Assembly (NCBI RefSeq): GCF_030812475.1 | Contig: NZ_JAUSSR010000002.1 | Location: 434,001-498,000 of the forward strand | Source: Pseudomonas lini | GTDB lineage: Bacteria; Pseudomonadota; Gammaproteobacteria; Pseudomonadales; Pseudomonadaceae | Direction of reading: 5' to 3' | Length of the DNA: 64,000 bases | Shown: positions 27,619-36,023 of the stretch, in pieces | Layout: every line of letters starts with the position of its first letter | How positions within the stretch are numbered: position 1 is the stretch's first letter | Translations under genes and position numbers: made by a program | Notes under the pieces: generated by a model | Told to the model about the DNA's origin: nothing | What the model saw: only the letters and a program-made list of their open reading frames with translations | The model's database searches: none

Positions 27619-27708
27619 ACGCGTCCTACAGGGTTGATTGGAAAAAGATTACGCGTCCAAGACCGCCAAGTGCCGGGTCGTCATCTGAGCCACCAAGGAG
27701 GGCGAATC

Positions 27709-28497
27709 ATGTCGAAACATCCAGGCGCGAGCGCCCTGCTGTTGGCGACTTCGCTGGCGTCTGCCTTTTGTGCATACGCCGACAACGCCGACACCGCCAA
27801 TAAAAGCAACAACCCGCTGAATCTCGCGCAGGGGATGAACCTGGAGGACTACTACACCCCGAGGTACTACGACTCCAATATCCATAGCAATGACCTACTG
27901 GTACGCGGCACGTTGCCGATTGCGCCCAACGATCTCATCGGCGTCCCTCAGTTGCTGCGCGCCACGGCACCGATCAGCACTCATCCGGATCCCAATGGCG
28001 GCTACAGCACGGGTGAAGGTGATCTGAACCTGGTCGATATTTTCCTGCTCAAGAGCGATGGTGTGCAGTTGGGCATCGGCCCGCAGATCACCGCACCCAT
28101 CGCCGACCAGGACGAACTTGGTACAGGTAAATGGCAGGCTGGCCTGGCCGCCATCGCGATCGATTCGTCGCCCCGGGGGTTGCTAGGTGCAATGGTGCAA
28201 TACCAGCATTCGTTTGCCGGCGACAGCGATCGCGAGCATGTTGAATCGGCCACCTTGCAACCCTTCATCATTCACAACCTGGACCAAGGCTGGTACCTGC
28301 GGTCCACCGCTACCTGGATGTTCGACCTGAAGCACGATACCCATTACATCCCGGTCGGGTTCGGTGCCGGCAAGGTGTGGACGTCCGCCAGCAATATTCT
28401 TAACGTGTTCGTCGAACCGCAGTGGACCGTGGAGCGCAAGGGCGCTGGCCCGCAATTCACGCTGCTCGCGGGTCTCAATGCCACCTTTGGCCAATAA
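27709..28497 (+). CDS. Predicted outer-membrane beta-barrel protein (MetA-pathway/transporter-like)
   Basis: A 262-residue exported protein. A Sec signal peptide (ASALLLATSLASAFCAYA) precedes a mature chain of alternating polar/hydrophobic strands rich in aromatics, such as QLGIGPQITAPIADQDELGT and GAMVQYQHSFAGD, ending in LLAGLNATFGQ, a terminal strand two residues beyond Phe. This resembles the 'MetA-pathway of phenol degradation' family of outer-membrane proteins, whose function is poorly known. The start at 27709 has AAGGAGGG eight bases upstream; an earlier ATG lacks one. It is divergent from the pyocin gene. A 38-codon ORF follows after 10 bases. Confidence 0.75.
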   Translation: MSKHPGASALLLATSLASAFCAYADNADTANKSNNPLNLAQGMNLEDYYTPRYYDSNIHSNDLLVRGTLPIAPNDLIGVPQLLRATAPISTHPDPNGGYSTGEGDLNLVDIFLLKSDGVQLGIGPQITAPIADQDELGTGKWQAGLAAIAIDSSPRGLLGAMVQYQHSFAGDSDREHVESATLQPFIIHNLDQGWYLRSTATWMFDLKHDTHYIPVGFGAGKVWTSASNILNVFVEPQWTVERKGAGPQFTLLAGLNATFGQ

Positions 28498-28507
28498 GGA
28501 CGTTGAT

Positions 28508-28624
28508 ATGAACCTTTTGATTCGCGCAGCGGGCTTCAGCCTGATGACCCTGTTCGTCAGTTGTGGCGTCGGTGCCCAGGGCCTGGATCAGCCGATTCGC
28601 GAGCAGGCTCACTCCCACAGTTGA
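28508..28624 (+). CDS. Short exported peptide or truncated gene running into a REP element
   Basis: A 38-codon ORF with a good AAGGA spaced before its ATG, directly after the outer-membrane protein gene. MNLLIRAAGFSLMTLFVSCG looks like a signal peptide, and VSC could be a lipobox. From residue 30 on, the codons (IREQAHSHS) and the stop come from the REP doublet that begins at 28596. It is probably the surviving 5' end of a once longer exported protein cut by REP insertion. It could also be expressed as is. Confidence 0.45.
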   Translation: MNLLIRAAGFSLMTLFVSCGVGAQGLDQPIREQAHSHS

Positions 28625-28670
28625 TCTGCGGTGTACACAGATCCACTGTGGGAGCGAGCCTGCTCGCGAA
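28596..28670. repeat. REP doublet, GAGCAGGCTC family
   Basis: TTCGCGAGCAGGCTCACTCC and GGAGCGAGCCTGCTCGCGAA at the two ends, with CACAG/CTGTG inside. One arm overlaps the 3' end of the short exported ORF. Confidence 0.85.
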
Positions 28671-28702
28671 TCGGCCCTCAGACCCGGCACATCATTTGAA
28701 GC

Positions 28703-29374
28703 CTACTTGGACTTGAGCTTCAGATACGACTGATGCAAATCCGAAGCCCAGCCATCGATCACCCCTTTTACATCATCGGCCTTCATCACCTGCGACTCGT
28801 TTTCCAGCGGTTTGCCGGTGCCTTTGCGCACCACCTGGGCCAGGACTTTATTGTTGCCGCCATCGAGAAAAACCGCTTCCGTGGCCAGGTCGGTTTCCTG
28901 GTCGCGAATACCGCTTGCCGTGCTCACCGCCGCCGCCACCAGGGCAATCGGAATCACTTCATAAGGCTGCAGGCCTTTGGTCTTGCTGCTGACGGCCGTA
29001 ATCGCCGCACGCATCACGAGCACACCGGGCCCCGGACCTGCCGCCAGAGGCAAGGATCTGCCGATTTCACGCTTGAGCGCCTGATCGTAATAACTGGTGA
29101 TGCCGCTGAGGGTGGACTGCGGGATCTTCGCGGTCGGTTGCGGTTTGGGATAGAGCTGGGTCGGTTCGATGTAAACGCTGCTGTATTTGTTGATATCGAG
29201 CTTGGGATCGACCCAGCGCATCACCGTGGCACCCGAGGGTGACTCGGCTTCCTTGAGCTGGCTGTAATCTTTGAGAAATCCAGAATACTGATCAGGCTCC
29301 ACGACTTTACTTGAGCAGCCCACCATTCCGATCGAGGCGATGCACAGAGTGCTCATCATTAACGCAAGCTTCAT
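28703..29374 (-). CDS. DUF3313-family lipoprotein
   Basis: A 223-residue lipoprotein. The signal peptide MKLALMMSTLCIASIGMVGC carries the lipobox MVGC. The mature part has the pattern I associate with DUF3313: SGFLKDYSQLKEAE, then MRWVDPKLDINKYSSVYIEP, and EVIPIALVAAAVSTASGIRD. Function is unknown; it is probably anchored to the outer membrane facing the periplasm. It is divergent from the lipoprotein gene at 29698. Confidence 0.85.
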   Translation of the reverse strand: MKLALMMSTLCIASIGMVGCSSKVVEPDQYSGFLKDYSQLKEAESPSGATVMRWVDPKLDINKYSSVYIEPTQLYPKPQPTAKIPQSTLSGITSYYDQALKREIGRSLPLAAGPGPGVLVMRAAITAVSSKTKGLQPYEVIPIALVAAAVSTASGIRDQETDLATEAVFLDGGNNKVLAQVVRKGTGKPLENESQVMKADDVKGVIDGWASDLHQSYLKLKSK

Positions 29375-29697
29375 GCTGTAACTCCTGTAAGCAGGTCGAC
29401 AACGGGACGAACAAGGGTGTTACAGGTATAGCTAATTCAACGTCTTTTGCTTTGAAAAAAAACTTTCATCATCCCCGGCTTTCAAATCACAGCTGTTTTC
29501 AGGCCCTGATCACTGCACCTGGTGCTTAATCGCCGCATCCTCGCAGGCAAATGATCACATTGATACGATTTACAGTGATGTCACTAGGCTATCGCTGTAG
29601 AGTTCGCGTCGCGCAAGCACCACCCCCAGGTGATCGCTCCAGGCTGCATGAAGCATGCCTCGGTTATTGACGGTATTCCCCGTCTCAAGGAACAACA
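29375..29697. other. Divergent intergenic region between two lipoprotein genes
   Basis: This 323-base region has no convincing ORF. It is AT-richer than the surroundings (for example TTTGCTTTGAAAAAAAACTTTC near 29450) and should hold the promoters of both lipoprotein genes. A small GACGGTATTCCCCGTC hairpin precedes the rightward gene, whose ribosome binding site is AAGGAACAAC. Confidence 0.5.
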
Positions 29698-30198
29698 ATG
29701 AAAGCCCTCCGCAAGATGTTCACCCTTACAGCCCTGACCGCCACACTTCTGACTTCGGGCTGTGCCAGCATCGTCGGCGATAGCAAGTATCCGGTGAACG
29801 TATCGAGTACACCAAGCGGGGCCAGCTTCACCGTCCAGAACAAGGACGGCGTCATCGTTCATAATGGTTCCACGCCCAATACCGTGACGCTGCCTTCAGG
29901 CCGTGGCTATTTCAAAGGCGAGGCCTACACCATTGTCTTCAAGAAAGACGGCTACGCCGATACCAGCGCAAAACTGGAAACCAGCATGAGCGGCTGGTAT
30001 TGGGGCAACCTTTTGTTTGGTGGCCTGATTGGCATGCTGGTCGTCGATCCGATGACTGGCGCAATGTACAAACTTCCTGCTGGCGCCGCAGGCAATCTCG
30101 GCAGTCCGTTGGTCGCAGAAGCCCCCAAAGACCTGACTCTGCTCGAGATCGATCAGCTTTCACCCAATGAGCGGGCATCCCTGGTTCGCATCAACTGA
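29698..30198 (+). CDS. PEGA-like lipoprotein
   Basis: A 166-residue lipoprotein. The signal peptide ends in the lipobox TSGC (FTLTALTATLLTSGCASIVG). A PEGA/carboxypeptidase-regulatory-like beta domain follows (VNVSSTPSGASFTVQNKDG, with YTIVFKKDGY), then one hydrophobic hairpin (WYWGNLLFGGLIGMLVVDPM). PEGA proteins are thought to bind surface polysaccharide or peptidoglycan; no specific role is known here. It is convergent with the chitinase gene. Confidence 0.8.
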   Translation: MKALRKMFTLTALTATLLTSGCASIVGDSKYPVNVSSTPSGASFTVQNKDGVIVHNGSTPNTVTLPSGRGYFKGEAYTIVFKKDGYADTSAKLETSMSGWYWGNLLFGGLIGMLVVDPMTGAMYKLPAGAAGNLGSPLVAEAPKDLTLLEIDQLSPNERASLVRIN

Positions 30199-30291
30199 CT
30201 GTACCGCGCGCGTCCCACTCCAGGGATGCAATCAGCTTGCTTGTCTGATGCGGATAAATGAGTTTTTCTGAGTCTGTTTTCGTTTCGACAG

Positions 30292-30321
30292 AAACGAGCG
30301 GGAAGTCACTCCTGCTCGTTT
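30292..30321. terminator. Possible bidirectional terminator hairpin
   Basis: AAACGAGCGG and CCTGCTCGTTT can pair with one bulge, between the convergent PEGA lipoprotein and chitinase genes. There is only a modest T-run, so efficiency is uncertain. Confidence 0.4.
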
Positions 30322-30332
30322 GATTGAGTATC

Positions 30333-31808
30333 TTAGTGACTCAGCGCCGACCGTGAGCGCCGCACTGATGCTGATTGTGGCGCCGGAGCCCATAACGTAA
30401 ACGCGGCTTCGGGAGACCACCCCTCATTCGAAACATGCTCATTGATACAGGTGTATTTTTTCTCCCTGTAGGTCACACCGTTTCCGACCTTGTAGAGCTG
30501 ACTTTTGCTGCTCCATTGCGGATATTCCGGTTCCCCAACTTCGCCTTTGGTCCAGACCGACAAGGTTGCACTCGCAGGGGATCGCCTGCCTTCCCGATCA
30601 ATGGCCACGACCCAATACTGATACCGGGTACTGGCGGTCAATTCGGTATCGAAATGGGAGAGCAGTCGCGTCCCTTCCACGATCGGTGAACCGTTTCGAT
30701 AAAGGTCGTAATGCAAATCGCCGGAGTTGTTGGCCGGTTGCTCCCACATCAGCACGACCATTGTCTCGGTTTCCTGGATCGAATGGAGATTTCGCGGCGC
30801 CCATGGCCGCCCGTCATCACCGCCTCCATGGATCAATGACCGGTAAGACTCTTTGAAACCCCAGTTGTAATGAACGCCGTTCTTGTCCATTCCGCAGTCC
30901 CAATGGACCGACCAGGTCATGAGCCCCTTGATGGAATGACCGGCAGCTTCCAGGCGAGCGAAAGCGTTATAGACCGCCTGTGGATCAATGACCCACCCGG
31001 TGGCAGCCGCGTCATTGTTGGTCGGCAGTCCAATGGCAAATTTATTTGCGGGAATGTACGTGTAGTCGTTCTCTCCGGTGACGAGCGCCAGTGTCAGGTA
31101 GTACAGGAAATCCTCTTTACGAGCATCGTCGTTTTGCCCGAGCCAGCCGTCCGGACCGCCGACGCCGTCGCCGCCCTGGTTATAGAATTGGGGCGCGATG
31201 AAGTCGTAGTAGCCGTCCAGCGCAGTCAAGTACGGCAAGTACTTGCCGGCAGTGCGCAGGTACGGAAACTCCGGTGCCATGCTGATAATGAAATGCTTGC
31301 CCAGTGCCTCATAGTGTTTGCGTACCCGTATCAGCGCGGCGGGTATAACGATCTGGTTGCTGGCTTTATCAATCGCGTCCTGCTCCAGATCGATGTCCAA
31401 CCCATCGAAACCGTACAGCTCGCATAAACGGATAATTTCATTGGCCAGTGGGTCCTCGCTCCCTGACTCCAGTTCCACTTCACCGTCAGCGCCCCCCAAG
31501 GATAATAATACCGCGCACCCTCGCTTGTTCAGGACGCCGACTTGTCGCCGAAATTCATCCGCCGTATATTCAGCCGGCACAAAGGTGGGAATACCACGCC
31601 CTTTCATGAAGGCCACGGCCACGACGTTGTATTGCTCGGGAACGTCTTGCAACGCCAGCACACCAGCTGTTCCGAACTTATAACCGGCACCCCTTTCCGG
31701 CGGCCAGTTATGCCAAAAGCCCATCAATATTCTTTTGCCCTCGATACTTGGCATCGACGAAGCGTCATCCTGCGGGGTTCTCGGGGCGGGATACTTGAAT
31801 GGTTTCAT
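30333..31808 (-). CDS. GH18 chitinase without signal peptide
   Basis: A 491-residue chitin hydrolase. A GH18 barrel (about 25-330) carries the catalytic DxxDxDxE as D135-G-L-D-I-D140-L-E142, with E142 the proton donor. A fibronectin type III domain (about 334-422) and a C-terminal CBM5/12 chitin-binding module (about 430-475; QWSSKSQLYKVGNGVTYREK) follow. The N-terminus MKPFKYPAPRTPQDDASS is polar with no Sec or Tat signal. Leaderless chitinases occur in Pseudomonas and beside insecticidal toxin genes, where release depends on lysis or holins. AAGGTG precedes the start. The upstream 390 bases hold an 18-base palindrome that may be an operator. Confidence 0.92.
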   Translation of the reverse strand: MKPFKYPAPRTPQDDASSMPSIEGKRILMGFWHNWPPERGAGYKFGTAGVLALQDVPEQYNVVAVAFMKGRGIPTFVPAEYTADEFRRQVGVLNKRGCAVLLSLGGADGEVELESGSEDPLANEIIRLCELYGFDGLDIDLEQDAIDKASNQIVIPAALIRVRKHYEALGKHFIISMAPEFPYLRTAGKYLPYLTALDGYYDFIAPQFYNQGGDGVGGPDGWLGQNDDARKEDFLYYLTLALVTGENDYTYIPANKFAIGLPTNNDAAATGWVIDPQAVYNAFARLEAAGHSIKGLMTWSVHWDCGMDKNGVHYNWGFKESYRSLIHGGGDDGRPWAPRNLHSIQETETMVVLMWEQPANNSGDLHYDLYRNGSPIVEGTRLLSHFDTELTASTRYQYWVVAIDREGRRSPASATLSVWTKGEVGEPEYPQWSSKSQLYKVGNGVTYREKKYTCINEHVSNEGWSPEAAFTLWAPAPQSASVRRSRSALSH

Positions 31809-31956
31809 CTGTTACACCTTGATCGGACTGTTCACTAGCAAGTAGAGCGTGGCCGCTGATAGTCGGCGCCCAGTCTCCTCCGTCAGTGCGCCAGCAACTT
31901 GCGCAAAGCGTGCACGGCGCCATGAACGAGTAAATACCGAAAATCTTTCCCGCGTA

Positions 31957-31974
31957 ACTGTCAAATATGACAGT
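31957..31974. promoter_or_regulatory. Palindromic operator candidate (LexA-like) upstream of the chitinase
   Basis: ACTGTCAAATATGACAGT is a perfect 7-base inverted repeat around AATA and contains CTGT-N8-ACAG, the outer part of a LexA box. On the minus strand it overlaps a TTGACA hexamer, suiting an operator over a -35. It lies about 150 bases before the chitinase start. Other regulators with similar palindromes cannot be excluded. Confidence 0.45.
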
Positions 31975-32095
31975 CAAGAAGAAATTCGACCGCGGCAATG
32001 GTCGATAAATGCACCAAGGCGTTCAGTGCCGGATCTGTTTAAGCAGTGCGCAAGTCGGACCGGGAGATGGCCGATCATGAAGCGTCTGGAGGATA

Positions 32096-32176
32096 GAGGC
32101 TGCTCGCGAAGACGGAGTATCAGTCGACTACATGTCGAGTGAAGCACGGCTTTCGCGAGCAGGCTCGCTCCCACAG
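32096..32176. repeat. Degenerate REP doublet in the chitinase upstream region
   Basis: The left arm is a truncated AGGCTGCTCGCGAA and the right arm a full TTCGCGAGCAGGCTCGCTCC with CACAG. It makes up much of the 391-base space between the chitinase and the next gene. Apart from this and the 31957 palindrome I see no gene there. Confidence 0.75.
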
Positions 32177-32199
32177 GGATAGGGTGTCGAGTCAGAGAC

Positions 32200-32694
32200 T
32201 CAGGCGCGATCGCGCGGGATCAGGCCCTGCAACTGCTGCGCCAGGAAGTTTGCATCGAATGCGAAGGTATCCGGGTCTTTGAGGCCATTGGTCTTGCGCC
32301 ACTGCCAATTGCTCGACGGCGGCAGGCATACCAGTGAAATGCTGCCGTATCGCGCGGCGGTCAAGCCCATTACCGCCAGGGATAGCTGGCCACCGGTGCC
32401 CATTACATCCGGTACGAACTCCACCGGTTTGCCGGCAATCACGATGCTCAGCTTTTCGGTCTTGAAGGTCGAGACCTCGATCGGCACGCTCGGCCCCGAT
32501 GCAACATAGGCCTCGCGGCTCACTTCCAGCAGGTTCGGCGCCTTGATCGGCTCCAGCCATTGCTGAATCTGATCGAACAGCTCACCAATGCGTGTCGCCC
32601 ACACGGCCGATTGCGACTCAAACAGTTGTTTCTTGTGCGCTTCGCTTTCTGCGTAGTGGCGAAGCATCTCACCCAGTTGCTGTACGTCGTCCAT
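32200..32694 (-). CDS. Conserved-looking hypothetical protein, 164 residues
   Basis: A soluble protein with no signal peptide or membrane segment. The N-terminus is helical and charged (MDDVQQLGEMLRHYAESEAH, then a Gln/Glu helix to about residue 50). The centre is beta-rich (VSTFKTEKLSIVIAGKPVEF) and includes LPPSSNWQWRKTNGL. The composition is ordinary for the genome. The start codon is preceded by AAGGACACCGCA, a good ribosome binding site. I do not recognise the family. It lies alone between the chitinase region and the AhpD-like gene. Confidence 0.75.
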   Translation of the reverse strand: MDDVQQLGEMLRHYAESEAHKKQLFESQSAVWATRIGELFDQIQQWLEPIKAPNLLEVSREAYVASGPSVPIEVSTFKTEKLSIVIAGKPVEFVPDVMGTGGQLSLAVMGLTAARYGSISLVCLPPSSNWQWRKTNGLKDPDTFAFDANFLAQQLQGLIPRDRA

Positions 32695-32896
32695 TGCGGT
32701 GTCCTTTGGTTGAAGCAGTGTTGCGGACTTTGAGCATGGCAGATGCGTGCTCGCGGCGTACGACTAAAAGCGTGAGCGGTACCGGCGGGAGGGGTGGCGA
32801 GTCCCTGCACGCCACCACCGAACTGCAAGGGCAGGCGGCGAATCCGCAGATTGACTCGATCGGCGTTGGACGAACGACGCAGGCGCGCCATGAGTC

Positions 32897-33337
32897 TCAC
32901 TCGCTGGGGGTTTGGCGAAAGCTCACCGCCAGGCGATTCCAGCTGTTGATAGTGGTGACAGCAATCGTCAGGTCAACCATTTCGCTTTCACTGAACTGCT
33001 CCCGGGCCTGGACGTAGACATCGTCGGGCACATGGCTTGCGGAGAGCAAAGTCACCGCTTCGGTCCACGCCAGCGCCGCGCGCTCCCGAGGGTTGAAGAA
33101 GCCGCTGTCGCGCCAGACCACGATCGAGTACAACCGGCGATCGGTCTCGCCCAGGCGCCGGGCATCCACCGAGTGCATGTCGGTGCAGAAGGCGCAGCCA
33201 TTGAGCTGCGAGGCGCGGATCTTGATCAGGTGCAGCAATGCCGGCTCGATGCTGAGGTTGCTGGTCAAGGCCTCCATGGCAATCATCGCTTTCATCGCCT
33301 TGGGCGAGGCGCTGTAGTAATCCAGGCGGGGGTTCAT
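32897..33337 (-). CDS. Carboxymuconolactone decarboxylase/AhpD-like protein
   Basis: A 146-residue AhpD-core protein. The redox motif C-x2-C-x3-H is present in LNGCAFCTDMHSVDA, preceded by HLIKIRASQ as is usual for this family. Such proteins act as small alkylhydroperoxidase-like enzymes. The start at 33337 (MNPRLDYYSASPKAM) fits the family length; a 50-residue upstream extension has atypical composition. It is divergent from a MocR regulator gene, with about 200 bases between the two starts, so it is a natural candidate target of that regulator. Confidence 0.9.
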   Translation of the reverse strand: MNPRLDYYSASPKAMKAMIAMEALTSNLSIEPALLHLIKIRASQLNGCAFCTDMHSVDARRLGETDRRLYSIVVWRDSGFFNPRERAALAWTEAVTLLSASHVPDDVYVQAREQFSESEMVDLTIAVTTINSWNRLAVSFRQTPSE

Positions 33338-33543
33338 GGGATAACCTGATTGATCGGACGTGTACACCCAAGGTAGACGCTGATGCGCGGGCATTACAGA
33401 TCCAATTCGGCGAAAAACCGTTGCGCCACTCAGGCGGCAGACCAATCCGCGGATTTTCGCCCACGCAACTTCTGCGTAGCCGCTCATGCGGGTAATCTGG
33501 CGCGACGCACACGCGCCTCAACCGCTGCAGGAGCCTCGCCGGT

Positions 33544-34977
33544 ATGGAACTTCATGTTGTCATCAACGGCCGCAAGGACCTGGCAGGCCAGTTGTACCAG
33601 CAACTGCGCAGTGCCATCGAATCCGGCCGCCTGGCAGCCGGGACGCAGCTTCCGCCCAGCAGGTTGCTGGCGCAGCAGCTGGGCATTTCGCGCAAGACCA
33701 TTTCCGACACCTACGCCCAGCTGACCTACGACAATTTTCTGACCGGGGTGATCGGCAAAGGCACCTACGTCAATGCCCGGGCGGCGAAAATCAGTCATAA
33801 ACAGAGCCATTCGGAACTGGCCAGCTTCGATGTCATCGAGACCTGGCGCAGCCTGCCAGTGTTTTTGCGCCATCCAACCCTGGAAGGCTCGTTGCGCTAC
33901 GACTTCATCGGCGGCGCGACCAGCAAGGGCCAGTTTCCCCAGGACGACTGGCGGCGCTGTACCTCCCATGCCTTGCGCCAGATTGCCGGTTCCAAAGGTT
34001 TGTACAGCTTGCCCGAGGGCCTCCCGGCGTTGCGCAATGCGATTGCGCGGCATATCGCGTTTTCTCGCGGCGTCAACTGCCAGGATGAAGACGTGGTGGT
34101 ATGCAACGGCGCGCAACAGGCGCTGGACTTGATTGCCCGGGTACTGACGAGCCCTGGCAGCCTGGTGGCCATGGAAGACCCCGGTTACCCGCCGGCGCGT
34201 TTGCTGTTCGGCACCCACGGGGCCCGCGTGATCGGGGTGCCGGTGGATGCCGAAGGTCTGCAGGTCGACAAGATTCCCGATGGCACCCGGCTGATTTACG
34301 TCACCCCCTCCCACCAGTTCCCCCTGGGCATGCCCATGAGCCAGGAACGTCGGGTGGCACTGCTGGAAAGGGCCTACGCCCTGGGCGCGATCATCATCGA
34401 AGACGATTACGACAGCGAATTCCGCTACGAAGGCCGTCCCACCGACTCCTTGCAAAGCATGGACGAGCGCGGGATCGTCGCTTATGTCGGGACCTTTTCC
34501 AAAACCCTGTTGCCGGAGTTGCGATTGGGTTATGCGATTCTGCCGCCGGCCATCCTTGAAGCGGTGATTCGCGCCAAGCAACTCACCGATCTGCACACCT
34601 CCACCCTGCCCCAATGGGCACTGGCCAAGTTCATCGCCGAAGGCTGCCTGCTCAAGCACATTCGGCGCTGTCATACGATCTATGCCGGACGCCGCGAACG
34701 AATCCTCGCGCGCATGGCCGGCGACCTCGCGCCGTGGCTTGAAGCCGTACCGACCACGGCCGGCTTCCACATGGTGGTCATGTGCAAAGTGCCTATCGAT
34801 ATCCCATTAGTGATCGAACTGGCCAAAAAGGTAGAAGTCGGCCTTTACGCCATCGACAGCTTTTTCTACCAGCAAGCGCCACGGGCCGGGTTTTTCCTGG
34901 GTTTCGGCGCCATCGAAACCCTGGACATCGACATCGCCCTGGACCGTTTTCGGGACATTTTGCAGCAGGTCGCCTGA
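33544..34977 (+). CDS. MocR/PdxR-type regulator, second copy in the window
   Basis: A 477-residue GntR-aminotransferase chimera. The winged helix is at 1-75 (DLAGQLYQQLRSAIESGRLA, LGISRKTISDTYAQL). The aminotransferase-like domain has NGAQQALDLIARV, the HQFPLGMPMS loop, EDDYDSEFRYEG and the PLP lysine in YVGTFSKTLLPELRLGY. It is divergent from the AhpD-like gene and upstream of an ABM-domain gene on the same strand, which suggests local control of one or both. The ATG is preceded by a weak GGAGCCTCGCCGGT. It is only distantly similar to the MocR at 7739. Confidence 0.92.
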   Translation: MELHVVINGRKDLAGQLYQQLRSAIESGRLAAGTQLPPSRLLAQQLGISRKTISDTYAQLTYDNFLTGVIGKGTYVNARAAKISHKQSHSELASFDVIETWRSLPVFLRHPTLEGSLRYDFIGGATSKGQFPQDDWRRCTSHALRQIAGSKGLYSLPEGLPALRNAIARHIAFSRGVNCQDEDVVVCNGAQQALDLIARVLTSPGSLVAMEDPGYPPARLLFGTHGARVIGVPVDAEGLQVDKIPDGTRLIYVTPSHQFPLGMPMSQERRVALLERAYALGAIIIEDDYDSEFRYEGRPTDSLQSMDERGIVAYVGTFSKTLLPELRLGYAILPPAILEAVIRAKQLTDLHTSTLPQWALAKFIAEGCLLKHIRRCHTIYAGRRERILARMAGDLAPWLEAVPTTAGFHMVVMCKVPIDIPLVIELAKKVEVGLYAIDSFFYQQAPRAGFFLGFGAIETLDIDIALDRFRDILQQVA

Positions 34978-35100
34978 CGGATTGGTCTGGGTTTTTATCC
35001 GGCTATTGGCTATTGGTGGTCCGAGGGGGCAGGCCTATCCTGAATGGGCATGATCTTTCAGTGAGCAGGATTCGTCCGGCCTGATTCAGGAGTATGAGCA

Positions 35101-35394
35101 ATGCCCAACGAAGTGATCAATACCGTGAAGGTGCAGGCCGCAGCCGGCCGCTCGGAAGAACTCGGCAGGCAACTGCAAAAGATTGTCGAAACCCTGCGCG
35201 AACTACCCGGCTGCGACTCCTATATGGTCGACCGCTGCCCCGAGGACGACACCCGCTGGACGGTCAGCGCCCGCTGGCAATCGGAAGCCGCCATGCGGAT
35301 GCATTTTTACACCCCGCAAGTACAAGGCTTTATCGGGCTGATCGACAGCCGACTGGCCAACGCTGTCGACTTCAATAGTTACCCAATCGTTTAA
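35101..35394 (+). CDS. Antibiotic biosynthesis monooxygenase (ABM)-domain protein
   Basis: A 97-residue dimeric alpha/beta-barrel type protein: VINTVKVQAAAGRSEELGRQ, then LRELPGCDSYMVDRCPED and TRWTVSARWQSEAAM with HFYTPQVQGFI. ABM-fold proteins include quinol monooxygenases and heme-degrading enzymes; the family alone does not fix the substrate. It begins about 120 bases after the MocR gene with CAGGAGT before the ATG. With the AhpD-like protein it could form a small oxidative-stress or quinone-handling set. Confidence 0.85.
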   Translation: MPNEVINTVKVQAAAGRSEELGRQLQKIVETLRELPGCDSYMVDRCPEDDTRWTVSARWQSEAAMRMHFYTPQVQGFIGLIDSRLANAVDFNSYPIV

Positions 35395-35399
35395 AGTTA

Positions 35400-35471
35400 G
35401 ATCGCAGTCTCCGGCCACTGCTACAGGGCAACGGGTACCCCTGCAGGAGGGGCCGGGGGCTGCGATCTTTT
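35400..35471. terminator. Large imperfect hairpin with a T-run after the ABM gene
   Basis: GATCGCAGTCTCCGGCC pairs imperfectly with GGCCGGGGGCTGCGATC and is followed by TTTT. The GGCTGCGATCTTTT half recurs at about 51063-51077, so this is also a dispersed repeat. Confidence 0.55.
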
Positions 35472-35584
35472 GCTGTTCAACGCGCCTGATTGGTCCCCTC
35501 GCCTTTGCGAAAATTGGCTGTTTGATTGCCCCGGCTGGCGAACTACTGTGGTCCCTGACAACTCACGATCACAGGTGAAAAACC

Positions 35585-36004
35585 ATGAAAGCTTTGCGTT
35601 TCTGTGCAGCCTCTCTCGCCGCCCTGGCACTGACCGTATCAGCCTCGGCCTTCGCTCATGAATCCACAGACCCGTCGGAAAAAGTGACGGTGCTGCAGGA
35701 CCAGATGCTGAAAAACGTACCAGGCAAAAAGGCGATGATGATCGAGGTCGACTATAAGCCCGGCCAGGCGTCCATCGCCCACAAGCACGAGGGCACCGCC
35801 ATGGCCTACGTTTTGTCAGGATCGATCACCTCTCAAGTGAAGGGTGAAAAAGCCGTCACTTACAAGGCCGGCGAGTATTGGTATGAAGCGGCCGGATCGG
35901 AACATCTGGTGTCGAAGAATGCCAGCGCAACCGAGTCAGCCAAGTTGTTGGTGTTCATGGTGTTGTCGCCGGACGAAAAAGTATTGATCCCCTTGAAAAA
36001 CTGA
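35585..36004 (+). CDS. Exported cupin-domain protein
   Basis: A 139-residue protein with a Sec signal peptide (FCAASLAALALTVSASAFAH) and a single cupin barrel. Metal-binding residues of motif 1 are visible in YKPGQASIAHKHEGTAMAYV, with GEYWYEAAGSEHLVSKN as motif 2. Periplasmic cupins of this sort have no fixed function. A T-rich terminator follows 20 bases after the stop, so it appears monocistronic. The start has ACAGGTGAAAAACC before it, a weak site. Confidence 0.85.
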   Translation: MKALRFCAASLAALALTVSASAFAHESTDPSEKVTVLQDQMLKNVPGKKAMMIEVDYKPGQASIAHKHEGTAMAYVLSGSITSQVKGEKAVTYKAGEYWYEAAGSEHLVSKNASATESAKLLVFMVLSPDEKVLIPLKN

Positions 36005-36023
36005 TAGCTGTTACGGCAACTAT

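Noticed and set aside
23057..27650. Prophage or R-pyocin remnant
   Set aside because: No structural phage, holin, endolysin or integrase genes are present; only S-type bacteriocin components are seen.
27476..27708. PrtN-type P-box upstream of the pyocin
   Set aside because: No ATTG-N-GT repeat pattern was found on the coding strand.
31849..32142. A 97-codon ORF upstream of the chitinase
   Set aside because: It lacks a ribosome binding site, crosses the palindrome and a REP element, and has shadow-like composition.
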